Shown here one piece after another: positions 24,901 to 34,500 of a DNA stretch of 64,000 nt (position 1 is the stretch's first letter; the number at the start of each line of letters is the position of its first letter). Origin of the DNA: Chrysemys picta bellii. Taxonomy: Eukaryota > Chordata > Testudines > Emydidae. The notes beneath the pieces are model-generated. The model did no database searches. It had not been told where the DNA came from and saw nothing but the letters and a program-made list of their open reading frames with translations. The position numbers and the translations under genes are program-made. Where the stretch lies: contig NC_088809.1 of the NCBI RefSeq assembly GCF_011386835.1, positions 1,674,001 to 1,738,000 on the forward strand, read 5' to 3'.

Positions 24901-25956
24901 AACATGGGTGCTGTTTGTATAACGGGTGTCAGGGTATGATGAGTAACCATAGGGGAGAGTTTCTCTACATGCGACCTAAGCATTAAAGGGCAAAAACTCT
25001 TATTTGAGTAACTGTATATGGAGGTTTCCTCTACACTTGTCAGTTATAGCATCCCCACCCCCAGACCCATCCCACTGGTCTGTGGCTCTGCAGGTCTGGG
25101 GAGAGCTCCCTGATCAGAAGACGGGGGCTGCGCACTGCAGGGAGTGGGGAGATTGGCTCCTGGCGGCTGAGGCTGACAGTCCGCGGTGTTTATCAGCGTC
25201 TGAGCAGCGGCAGCAGAGCATCTGGGACGGTTGTGCTGCCAGGGGACCAGAGTCCTATAATCACTCTACAGCAGCCCCATAGTCCGCCCTAAGTGCACCA
25301 GAACCAGCCCTCAGGGGCCTTCCAAAGCTTCACAGCCCCGCGGCTCCTCCTCCCCCACAGCCCCACACCCCGGCCCCGGCCCCCCTCCCCAGCTTCCCCC
25401 AGCCCCAGGCCCCACAGCCCGCCCCAGCTTTCCCCCTCCCCCCCAAACCCGGCCCAGTTTCCCCCCCGGCCCAGGCCCCCCAGCTTTCCCCCTCCCCCCC
25501 AAACCCGGCCCAGCTTCCCCCCCGGCCCAGGCCCCCCAGCTTTCCCCCTCCCCCCCAAACCCGGCCCAGCTTCCCCCCCGGCCCAGGCCCCCCAGCTTTC
25601 CCCCTCCCCCCCAAACCCGGCCCAGCTTCCCCCCCGGCCCAAGCCCCCCAGCTTTCCCCCTCCCCCCCAAACCCGGCCCAGCTTCCCCCCCGGCCCAGGC
25701 CCCCCAGCTTTCCCCCTCCCCCCCAAACCCGGCCCAGCTTCCCCCCCGGCCCAGGCCCCCCAGCTTTCCCCCTCCCCCCCAAACCCGGCCCAGTTTCCCC
25801 CTCCCCAGCTTCCCCCCGGCCCGCCCCAGCTTTCCCCCTCCCTCTCCCAACAGGCCCCACAGCCCGGCCCCACCCCCAGGCTCTCCCACCTGTGCGGGCC
25901 CAGCCCGATCTCCCCGCCTGCAGCGCCGAGCTCAGAGCCCGGACCACGGCGGCCAT
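18989..25956 (-). CDS. ERAL1: ERAL1, mitochondrial Era-like 12S rRNA chaperone GTPase, 11 coding exons
   Basis: ERAL1 is a mitochondrial matrix GTPase that binds 12S rRNA and helps assemble the small mitoribosomal subunit. Coding exons in transcription order are 25956-25890, 23612-23451, 23115-22988, 22882-22805, 22633-22587, 22152-22091, 21625-21513, 21184-20783, 20451-20302, 19998-19918 and 19111-18989. All introns are GT-AG and all phases agree, giving 1413 nt and 470 aa (human about 437). Residues 1-22 are Arg-rich without acidic residues, like a mitochondrial presequence. The G1 motif GAPNAGKST is at 102-110, Thr-Thr-Arg of G2 at 129-131, DTPG at 149-152 and NKVD at 218-221. The C-terminal KH domain has GMGG at 435-438. 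The G5 site reads LAA where I recall LSA in human. Exon 8 carries a Ser-rich insertion. The start is the first ATG in frame with exon 2, in the CpG-rich promoter region. Confidence 0.96.
19248..19360. mobile_element. short hAT-type MITE downstream of the ERAL1 last coding exon boundary
   Basis: The 113-bp segment starts CAGTGTTTCTCAA and ends TTGAGAAACACTG, perfect 13-bp inverted termini of the hAT kind. It lies in the last ERAL1 intron. No clear target duplication was found. Confidence 0.7.
20783..21184 (-). CDS. ERAL1: ERAL1 exon 8 with lineage-specific Ser-rich insert
   Basis: This 402-nt exon encodes residues 220-353. It opens with the VD of the NKVD motif. Residues 220-247 end in VNGKKLK, and the conserved part resumes at GWPHF (331). 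The roughly 83 residues between are Ser/Asn/Thr-rich, polar and low in hydrophobics. The human linker, from memory, is about 32 residues. The segment lies between the G4 and G5 motifs on the GTPase domain surface and is probably disordered. The reading frame is intact, so it is translated rather than an unspliced intron. Confidence 0.9.
24370..24570. repeat. old interspersed repeat in ERAL1 intron 1
   Basis: The CTAGCACCTAGGAACCTCAG, CCAGGACCCCACTGTGCTAG and AAAGAGCTTACAATC blocks are a familiar ancient amniote repeat. The family (CR1, L2 or SINE derived) is not certain. Confidence 0.45.
25400..25830. repeat. 56-bp GC-rich minisatellite in ERAL1 intron 1
   Basis: The landmark AAACCCGG recurs at 25445, 25501, 25557, 25613, 25669, 25725 and 25781, a constant 56-bp period. 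Copies are almost identical, which suggests recent expansion or homogenisation. The plus strand is extremely C-rich; the minus strand, which is the ERAL1 sense strand, carries dense G runs of 5 to 7. The array starts about 60 bp downstream of the exon 1 donor, so the nascent ERAL1 transcript would contain many G-quadruplex-forming runs. Open frames across the array follow from composition and are not genes. Confidence 0.95.
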
Positions 25957-26110
25957 GACACCCCCGGGCCTCAGCAGCTGCAGCCCCCGCCGCCTCGCTC
26001 TCCGGGCGCCGCCATCTTCACCCGCCGCGGGGCATTGTGGGAGCGGAGTGCGACGGGCCCGCCCCATTGGCTGGGGGAACATCGAGGGGCGGGGCCCGGC
26101 CCTAGTGTGG
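25957..26110 (-). promoter_or_regulatory. ERAL1: ERAL1 CpG-rich promoter (CCAAT, GC boxes, YY1 motif)
   Basis: The 150 bp upstream of the ERAL1 ATG are CpG-rich and lack a TATA box. Read on the minus strand there is a GC box near 26086-26094, a CCAAT box at 26070-26066, a second GC box (GGGGCGGG) at 26065-26058, and AAGATGGCGGC at 26018-26008. The last matches the YY1 element that often sits just downstream of the start site in housekeeping promoters. This order suggests initiation between about 26020 and 26050, by inference from motif spacing. Confidence 0.75.
25971..26015 (-). CDS. short upstream ORF in the ERAL1 5' leader (14 codons)
   Basis: An ATG inside the YY1-like motif opens a 14-codon frame rich in Gly and Cys. 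It ends in TGA 14 nt before the ERAL1 start codon. It matters only if transcription starts upstream of 26015, which cannot be seen here. If transcribed, it could lower translation of ERAL1 by upstream initiation. Confidence 0.35.
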   Translation of the reverse strand: MAAPGERGGGGCSC

Positions 26111-26229
26111 GCGCGGGGCGGCCGTCGGGGGCGCCACAGACACAGTCTGCGCCGGGCGGGGCGCCCCCTGCTGGGGGGGAGGGGTCTGAGCACCTCGCCC
26201 AGCAGAGCCGCCCCCGGGTCCCTGCCCTC

Positions 26230-27180
26230 AGGGCCCCTACAGCCCCCCCCGACTCCCCGCAATCCCCTCAACCCCCCAGGGCCCCTACAGCCCCCCCAGG
26301 CCCCTCGCAATCCCCTCAACCCCCCAGGACCCCTACAGCCCCCCCAGACTCCCCGCAATCCCCTCAACCCCCCAGGGCCCCTACAGCCCCCCCAGGCCCC
26401 TCGCAATCCCCTCAGCTCCCCCAGGGCCCCTACAGCCCCCCCAGACCCCTCAGCTCCCCCAGGGCCCCTACAATCCCCTCAGCTCCCTACAGCCCCCCCC
26501 CCATCCAGTGCAATCCTCTCGGCTCCCCCAGGGCCCCCTACAGCCCCCCCAGGCCCCTCGCAATCCCCTCAACCCCCCAGGGCCCCTACAGCCCCCCCAG
26601 GCCCCTCGCAATCCCCTCAGCTCCCGCAGGGCCCCTACAGCCCCCCCAGGCCCCTCGCAATCCCCTCAGCTCCCCCAGGGCCCCTACAGCCCCCCCCAGG
26701 CCCCTCGCAATCCCCTCAGCTCCCCCAGGGCCCCTACAGCCCCCCCGGGCCCCTACAATCCCCTCAGCCCCCCCAGGGCCCTACAGCCCCCCCCCAGGCC
26801 CCTCGCAATCCCCTCAGCTCCCCCAGGGCCCCTACACCCCCCCAGGCCCTCTGCAATCCCCTCAGCTCCCCCAGGGCCCCTACAGCCCCCCCCCAGACTT
26901 CCCGCAATCCCCTCAGCCCCCCTACAGCCCCCCAGGTCCTCTGCAATCCCCTCAGCTCCCCCAGGGCCCCTACAGCCCCCCCAGGGCCCCTACAATCCCC
27001 TCAGGACCCCTACAGCCCCCCAGGCCCTCTGCAATTCCCTCAGCTCCCCCAGGGCCCCTACAATCCCCTCAGCTCCCTACAGCCCCCCCCCCTCGATCCA
27101 GTGCAATCCTCTCGACTCCCCCAGGGCCCCCTACAGCCCCCATGGTCCCTACCCCCGCCCAGTTCCCCTCCAGTGCCCCC
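26230..27180. repeat. ~48-bp C-rich minisatellite upstream of ERAL1
   Basis: Units begin at 26231, 26279, 26327 and 26375 (48-bp period) and continue to about 27180 with small length variants, roughly 19 to 20 copies. The core is a CCCCTACAG block followed by C runs and a GCAATCCCCTCA block. Because 48 is a multiple of three, all frames stay open for hundreds of codons, producing long Pro/Ser-rich false ORFs on both strands. The array begins about 120 bp upstream of the ERAL1 promoter motifs. Confidence 0.93.
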
Positions 27181-27206
27181 TGACCTCCCCCAAACCCCCA
27201 CCTCAT

Positions 27207-27331
27207 AGGCTGACCAGATGTCCTGATTTTATAGGGACAGTCCCAATATTTGGGGCTTTTTCTTATATAGGCTTCTTCTATTACCTTCCACACCCTGTCC
27301 CCATTTTTCACACTTGCTGTCTGGTCACCCT
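27207..27331. mobile_element. short inverted-terminal-repeat element (MITE-like)
   Basis: The left end AGGCTGACCAGA and the right end TCTGGTCACCCT are inverted complements with one mismatch. The 125-bp interior is AT-rich and unlike the flanking minisatellite. The family is not certain and no clear target duplication is seen. Confidence 0.6.
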
Positions 27332-28700
27332 ACCCCTCTGCTCCTGCAGCCCCCAGCAATTCGTGGACCTACAGATGCTCCCCCAGCTAACGCACCCCAC
27401 GGCTGTGTTGCTGTTTGCATTGCAGAACCCCCCAGCTCTGGACCCTGTGATGCTCACCTTCAGCCAGCGCCCTGCTGCTGCCCAGCCCACCCCACCCCAG
27501 CATCCCCACCTCTGCCCTGCAGGGCCGTAAACTCTCAATGCCCCCAGCAAGATCAGCGTTGATACACGCCCAGCCTAGATCTGCCCAGCCCGTGCTTGGC
27601 AGGCACAGCGGGCTGCTGACCCACCTGCCCCCCTGGTAGCATTGTTGTGTCTGGACAAGGACTAGTTGCCATGTGCTGGCCTGATCCTGCCCCACTGCCT
27701 TTATTTACTGCACCACCTGGAAGAATAGGGGGACAGGGCCCCCGGCGTGCAGGTGATCCATGCAGCCAGCATGCGGTGAGCAGCAGGTGGCAGTGTCCCA
27801 TATGATCCAATCACCTTTCCTTAGTGAGAGAATGGCCTCTCTCTGAAGGAGGAACCCGGCAGAGGGGTTTGGCCATCTCTCACCCCTGAAATCCTGCTTA
27901 GCCTCACAACCCCCCTGCGGGGAGCGGGGAAAATCGTCTTTCCAGCTGGATAGAGACCAAGGCACAGAGAGGTGAGTGAGGTGCCCAAACCCCCAGAGGG
28001 AGGGGGTACTGAGCTGGGGGAGAGCACAAGAGCTCCTACCTGTCCGGCGTCGAGCTGAGGATACGCAGTGGGGCAGTGGAGTAAGGAAGGAGAAGGCCAG
28101 GAACAGAAGAGCAGGGGGGCTGCATGGCAGGAGCAGGGTGCCTCACTAGAGGGGAGCAGACTGCTGAGTACTTTTTATACCACCCTTTCCTTCCCCCCTT
28201 GAGCAGCTAAATGAATTGCCTGAATTGCTGGTTCTCGCTGCAGGCTTGTAGCCAGCACCATGGCAGACGGAGACACCGGGTGCAGGTTCTAGGAGAGAAG
28301 AACAGAGCTCCCAGGGCAGGTTTCTCCTCGTGTGCTCGGTCTCACTCCAGGAGGGGAAACTCGCTGCCCCCCACCCTGCAGGGGGCAGAGGCAGCACCAG
28401 TGCTGGGCTCTACCTTTGGAGGGCTGTTTTCTGGGATTATACAAATAGGGAAAAGAAATCCAGACATCAAAGAAAACACCTTTATTTCTCATTGATTGGC
28501 AGAGGGACTAGGGAGAGGGGGTCTGGCCCAAGGGAATGTGACCCCCAGGCAGGGCACCCCAAGCTCTCCCCCCTACAGCTTGGAGAGGACGTGGGGGGAG
28601 GGTCTCATTGCTGGCCTCCCATAGAGGCTGGCACCCTGGAGGGGTGCTGCTCCCCCCGGCAATGGGGTGCTGCTCCTCTTGCTCTCGCTGGCCGGATGCT

Positions 28701-28764
28701 GGGGCGGCAGTAGAACCGTTACCATTACTAAAGTCAGTAATGGTAACGGTTTCATTGACGCCCC
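28701..28764 (-). ncRNA. MIR451: pre-mir-451 hairpin
   Basis: On the minus strand the mature RNA occupies 28752-28731 and begins AAACCGUUACCAUUACUGA, identical to vertebrate miR-451 over nucleotides 1-19. Positions 2-17 pair perfectly with the 3' arm, leaving a short GACUUU loop. A GGGGCG/CGCCCC clamp closes the hairpin base. miR-451 is the known Dicer-independent microRNA whose very short hairpin is cut by AGO2; it acts in red-cell maturation. Compared with the human sequence I recall, nucleotide 20 is C instead of G, and the G-U wobble at nucleotide 6 is a G-C pair. It lies in the same order and strand relative to mir-144 as in human. Confidence 0.96.
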
Positions 28765-29240
28765 ATGGGCTCAGCTTCTTGGCAGGTGCCTTCGCCAACT
28801 CTGAAAGCGGCTTCTTGCCCATGCAGCAGTGGACTCTTCCCTCTCCCACCCCCCATGGCTTAGCAGGGTAGTGCCTCCCAGCCTGGCGGGAGGAATGGTT
28901 GTTAACCCTTTCTTTCCCATTGGCTGCCTCCCCACTTGCAGCCTGTTCATGCAGGTGTTCCAGAGCAGCAGCGAAGGTAGCGCTTGTTTCCGTCCCACAC
29001 TGGAAACCCAGGGAAAAGGAGTTCCCTGAATGCAGGAAGAGGCTGAAGGGGTGAGGCTGCCACAGGCAGGGCCAGGCCTTCATGGGAGGCTTTTGCCCCC
29101 CCACAGTGCTTAGCCCTCCACCCCTCTGTGGGAGGGGGAGGAACTTGTGCTGTGCTAGAAGCGCTTTGGGCCACTGCTCCCAGCTGGCCAGGCGTTCTCC
29201 CGTACGCTGGACCTGCAGTAGAGCTCCTGGCTGAGGGGTG

Positions 29241-29319
29241 AAGCTCAGGATAGTACATCATCTATACTGTAGTGTCTCATAGCAAACTTACAGTATACGA
29301 TGATATCCTGCCCAGAGCC
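29241..29319 (-). ncRNA. MIR144: pre-mir-144 hairpin
   Basis: On the minus strand miR-144-3p (UACAGUAUAGAUGAUGUACU) is at 29271-29252, identical to the vertebrate sequence. The 5p arm at 29308-29286 starts GGAUAUCAUC and differs from human by one base, a G in place of A at the bulged position. The outer stem continues with AGGAUA/UAUCCU and GCUC/GAGC. miR-144 and miR-451 are processed from one erythroid primary transcript; mir-144 is upstream of mir-451 here, as in mammals. Confidence 0.96.
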
Positions 29320-30613
29320 CCCATGGCGGGTGGACACTCTTGCTGCCTGCGCTGGAAAAGGGAACCTAGAAAAACACCAGGAGATTAGCGTTATGAGCGA
29401 GACCAGATAGCTGCTGAGACAGGACAGCACGAAGCCAGGCCGGCCGGCCTGCCTGAGAGCAGCCACTACTCCCTCCTCTCACCAGCTTCTCGGCTGCCCT
29501 AGGACTTCCTAAAGCCACGGAGTACACTATAAAGCCAGGGTAGGCCTGGACTCTGGGCCTCCCAGCTCCTGGGCAGGCAGTTTGGTGCCAGAGCCCCGCA
29601 TGATGTCTTATGGGGGTGCGGAATAGTCTCCAGAGAAGAAATGCCTGGATCTTGGCCTTGCTTGTCCTGCCCTCCTGGCATCCAAGGGAGGCATGTGGGG
29701 CATTACCCTCCAGTTACCATCCCCAGCCAGCACCAGCCTCCTGCCAAAGGGCTTCCCAGAGCAGCATGAGCACTGGACGTGGCAGTGCCCCTCAGACACA
29801 CAGAGCAGGGAGTGCTCCTGGAGAAGGGAGCCCCATAACACAGGCCTTTCCGCACGCAATGCCCCAGCCTCCAAACAGAGCTTCCACACCCACAGTGCAG
29901 AGATGGGCACAGAGCCAGCTTCCTGGCCCCCCACAAGTCAGGGGTACACAGAGCTGGGCTTTGGTCTTTTGCATCCCTGGGGACATTCCCCCCTCTCATG
30001 TCGAGAGGCCCCTCTCTGTTCCCTAGTGCAGAGATTGTCAGATGCCTGCTGGCTGCTGAGAGGGAGCTGGGACTTAAGGGAGCAAACCACGAAAGTCCAG
30101 CCTGTGATAAAGCAGCACCAGGGGCCCCAGGCCTCTCTGCTGCGGCTGCCCCACTGATGCAGCTCTGGGGAAGTCTAAGGGGGCACTGCCAGAGCCCCTT
30201 TCCCTTAGCCTGGCTGCCATCACCAGGAGAACCAGCTTCCCTCTGGAATCTCCAGGGACCAGCCCTGGCAGAACCTGCCCCAGGAAGACTGAACAAGCAC
30301 ATGGCAGTTACCACCCAGGCCAGGGGATAGTAGCATGTAGCAGAGTCCAAGCTCTCTTCAAATGTGACCCACCCGCCCACGGGAGTCTCCAGTGGGGTGG
30401 GACGGGATGCAGCCAACTCACCCTGATGGGCCAGAGCAGAGCAGGTTCACCCCTGGGGACTACGGACATGTCATTAAAGGGAAGAATCAAAAGAATCAAA
30501 GAGAGCAAGGCCCCTGCTGGTGAGCCTCAGGAAGGCAGAGCAGGCTCGGGGCACTTACCTGGCTCGGGCTGGGGGAGTGGGCTCCTTCTTTCCACTCCAG
30601 AGCCAGGGCCTCC

Positions 30614-30654
30614 CGCTGAGTCACTTATAATACCTACTCTGGCCTCATTTGCAT
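30614..30654 (-). promoter_or_regulatory. candidate pri-mir-144/451 promoter: NF-E2 site, TATA-like and octamer motifs
   Basis: CGCTGAGTCAC at 30614-30624 fits the erythroid NF-E2 consensus (YGCTGASTCAY). Next to it, a minus-strand TATTATAAG resembles a TATA box. The octamer ATTTGCAT is at 30647-30654 (ATGCAAAT on the minus strand). The cluster lies 1.3 kb upstream of mir-144 in an otherwise GC-rich flank. The role is inferred from motif identity and position only. Confidence 0.4.
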
Positions 30655-32264
30655 ATCAAGTATCTGCTCATATTGGGCCCCTCCCCCTTTTAACCCTTTC
30701 CTTCGGGGCTTTGGTGCAGCTGCAACCAAGAGTCTGCCCAGGAAACGACAGAGCTGTGGGGACAGCGACTGAGGCTGCTTCCTGGGCTCCTGTCTGCTTG
30801 GTGTGGAGCTAGCCCCCTGCACATGGGCACAACCCCCACACCAACCACCTGGCCCAGCAGCACTGCCCCCCGCCTTGCTCCCCTGGGTCAGAGAAGCACT
30901 GGCAAGGCCTGGATGCAGGGGCAAGTTCTTCCCATTGGTAAATGGCCTGTGATAGCTGCACCAGAACTTGGGGTGTCATTACACACATTCCCCTGGGACT
31001 GATGTCAAAAGGAGCCCAGCCCAAGTGCCCTGGCCCACGGCCAGCAGCGCCCAGGGGCCTGGCCCCTGCTCCAGGGCTAGCACACGCATTCGCACACTGC
31101 GAGAGTGGGGGGACTTGGGCACCAGCGGGAGGGGCCCTGGAAACCGAGCAGCCGGAGCAGTTCTTCCCCCCACCCCACTAACGTATCCTGGAGAGAGGAG
31201 CGCTAGGGCCAGGGGTGCTCATGCCCCAGGGGCCACTCTCTGCCCAGCCTGCCAAGAACAGGCCCCAGTTCCAATTTGGGCTGGTTATAGCCATGGTGTT
31301 TGGGCCAGGGCACCCGTCTGCTAGGAGCTGGGCTAAGACCCACTAAACTCATTCCATGTGTGGGCCACCAAACAACCAGCCCAGGGCTACAAAGCTGGGC
31401 CCTGACCACGGCTCTGACCAGGAACCAGAGACCCCTGCTGGCCCAGAGCTTGGCGGTTGTCAACTTCCAAATGGTCTTGCTTTTTTCCAAAAGGAAACCC
31501 CATTAGCTAGCAGGATACGTGCAGCACAAACCAAAGCACCCCCCTCTTCCCCCCCAGCCTGACACAATCCCTGCCCCCGACCGTAGGCATCCCAGACCCA
31601 TCCAGGGACAACCCTGACATGGGTGGCTCCCGTCCCCGCAGGTCTAGGCACTGGCACCTGTGACAGCACTACACACGCAGTGCCTCCCTGGGAGCCCTGC
31701 CCCTGCCCCCAGCCAGGCATGGCTCATTTCCCTGCTGTGCCCTGAAATTGCCTGTGGAAGCTGCAGGCTCAGTAGCCCTGAGAACCAAGCTTGGGCGATT
31801 CGACCGGAGCCCCTGGGGTTGCTCTGGTCCCCCCTGCCATTGGGCCATTGCAAATGCCTCTTAGGAGAGCCACTGAGGCAGGGGGCCAAGCTAGGCACAG
31901 CCAACGGGGGGTATAGAGGCTGTTCTTGGTGCCAAGCAACACACGGCTATTTCAGAGGGACTCAGCACCGGTATAGCTGGTGGCATCTAGGTTGGGGAGG
32001 GACAGACGTGGGTGTCCATGTGTCCACATGCCCAGCCACAGAGCAGGGCTCAGCCTTGGGGGTGGGAGGGTGGCTGGCGGGATGCCTGGTCACCTCAACC
32101 CAGCTGAGTGCAGGCTCCTCCACTGGAACCCTGGGGTAGAACATCTGGGGGGCACACATCTGGGGGTCACTGTGTGCGTGGCCTGCATGCCTGTTTGCTG
32201 GCTGGTTCTTTGGCCTGGCAGAGGGGTGGGGCTCAGGGTTCCTGGAAGCCGCTCGCCTGCGGGG

Positions 32265-32336
32265 CCTGTGATAAGGGGCTGGATGGGGCGCTCTGCGGAG
32301 GAGTTGCTGATAGGCAAGAGCCAGCTGCTTATCAGG
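32265..32336. promoter_or_regulatory. candidate erythroid enhancer: three GATA motifs and an E-box
   Basis: GATAAG at 32270-32275, GATAG at 32309-32313 and an inverted CTTATC at 32328-32333 fall within 65 bp. The E-box CAGCTG at 32322-32327 directly abuts the third motif. The block lies about 3.0 kb upstream of mir-144. In mouse, GATA-1 is known to activate this microRNA locus through an element about 2.8 kb upstream. Position and content therefore match, but conservation has not been aligned. Confidence 0.45.
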
Positions 32337-32569
32337 GGCCCTGCCCTGGCACCTGGGTGGGAGCCTGTGCTCTCCCAGCAGCCCTGCCAGCACCTCGGCA
32401 CTGCCCAGGTTGCAGTAGGACCCCAGGCTGGAGCTGCTCTGATCCTGGCAGGGAACAGGGGTGGGGCTCCTGTTCTCCCAGGAGCAGGGATAGGCAGGAG
32501 GTGTCCCACAGCACCGGCCTGGGGGACCAGCTGGTAGCACCCAGGAGACTTTCAACTTGTGCTGGCTTA

Positions 32570-34500
32570 CGGGACAGGAGCCCCCTGGCAGGTCCGGCCA
32601 CACTGGGTCAGCCCAATAGCCCAGCGATCTGTCTTCTAACAGTGACCGGTGCCAGACGTATCAGAGGGAATGAACAGAACAGGGCAATTCATCGAGTGCT
32701 CCATCCCGTCTCCAGTCCCAGCTTCTGGTCGTCAGATTTAGGGACAGCCAGCGCATGAGTTGTGTCCCTGCCCAGCCTGGCTAATAGCCACTGATGGACC
32801 ATCCTCCATGAATGTAGGGAATTCTTTGTGTAATCCAATTTTACTTGTGGCCTTCACAACATCCCCTGGCACTGAGTTCCACAGACTGACTGTGCATTGT
32901 GTGAAGAAATACTTCCTTGTGTTTGTTTTAAACCTGCTGCCTATTCATTTCATTGCATGACCCCTGGTTTGTGTGTTAGGGGAGGAGTAAATAACACTTC
33001 CCGATTCACTTTCTGCACCAGTCATGATTTTATAGACCTCTGTCGTATCCCCCCCCAGTCATCTCTTTTCCAAGCTGAACAGTCCGTCTTTTTAATCTCT
33101 CCTCAGATAGAAGCTGTTCCATACCCCCAATATTATTTGTTGCCCTTCTTTGTACTTTTTCCAATTCCAATACATCTTTTTTGAAAGGGGGTGACCAGAC
33201 CTGCCCCCAGTATTCAGGAGGTGGGCGTACTATGGATTTATATAGCAGCATTATGATATTGTCTTATTATGTATTCCTTTCCTAATGATTCCCAACACGC
33301 TGTTCGCTTTTTTGACTGCCGCTGCACATTGAGTGGATGTTTTCAGAGAACTATCCACAATGACTCTGAGATCTCTTTCTTGAGTGGTAACAGCTAATGT
33401 GGACCCCATTAGTTGGTATGTATAGTTAGGATGATGGTTTCCAACATGCATCACTTTGCATTTATCAACATTGAATTTCATCAGCTGCTTTTTTGCCCAG
33501 TCACCCTTTTGAGAGATCCATTTGTAGCTCTTTGCAGGCTGCTTTGGAACTATCTTGAGTAGTTTTGTACCATCTGCAACTTTTGCTCTCTCACTGTTTA
33601 CCCCTTTTTCCAGATCATTTATAACTATATTGAACAGCATTGGTCCCAGTACAGACCCTGTTATTTACCTCTCGCCACTGTGAAAACTGACCATTTATTC
33701 CTACCCCTTTGTTTCCTATCTTTTAACCAGTTACTGATCCACAAGAGGACATTCCCTCTCAGCCCATGACTGCTCACTTTGTTTAAGAGATGTTAGAGTA
33801 GGACCTTGTCAAAGGCTTTCTGAAAGTCCAAGTACATTGTGTCCACTGGATCCCCCTTGGCCACAGGGCTGTTGCCCCCCATCAAAGAATTCTAATAGAT
33901 TGGTGAGGCGTGATTTCGCTTTACAAAAGGTGTGTTGACTCTTCTGCAACAAATCATGTTCAGCTCAGGCGCTGGTAATTTTGTTCTTTACTCTAGTTTC
34001 AACCAACCAATTTGCCTGGTACTGAAGTTAGGCTTACCTGCCTGTAATTGCCAGGATTGCCTCTGGAGACTTGTTTTAAACTTCAGCATCATGTTTGCTT
34101 TCACCAGTCATCTGGTGCAGAGGCGGATTTAAACTATATATTACATACCAGAGTTAGTAGTTCTGCAATTTCATATCTGAGTTCCTCCAGAATTTTTGGG
34201 TGATGCCATCGGGTCTTGGTGACATCTTACTGTTTAATTGATCAATTTGTTCCAAACCCTCCTCTACTGACACCTCAATCTGGGACAGCTCCTCCGATCT
34301 GTCACCTAAAAAGGAATCGCGTGGGAAATTGCCCTCACATTCGCTGTGGTGAAGATGGACACAAAGAATTCATTTTGCTTCTCTGCAACGGCCTTGTCTT
34401 CCTTTAGCACCTCAATCATCCAGTAGCCCCACTGATTGTTTGGCAGGCTTCTTGCTTCTGACATACTTTATTTGGCATTCAGCAGTTCTATGCTGAGTTG
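32570..34500 (-). mobile_element. CR1 LINE fragment with decayed reverse transcriptase
   Basis: Minus-strand translation of 33640-33251 shows the CR1 reverse transcriptase end: a KVADGTKLLK-like region where the active site FADD would be, then MKFNVDKCKVMHVG. 33251-33030 continues with the VQRRAT motif. The catalytic aspartates are degraded and the frame has breaks. The 3' tail runs to about 32570. Confidence 0.8.

Noticed and set aside
25289..27530. Long Pro/Gly-rich open reading frames on both strands (up to 438 codons)
   Set aside because: They lie in 56-bp and 48-bp minisatellites without stop codons by composition. They occur in several frames at once and have no domain.
29320..29480. 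A mir-4732 homologue next to mir-144
   Set aside because: No recognisable mature sequence or hairpin at the equivalent position.
33251..33640. Possible functional reverse transcriptase
   Set aside because: CR1 remnant with degraded catalytic aspartates and broken frames.
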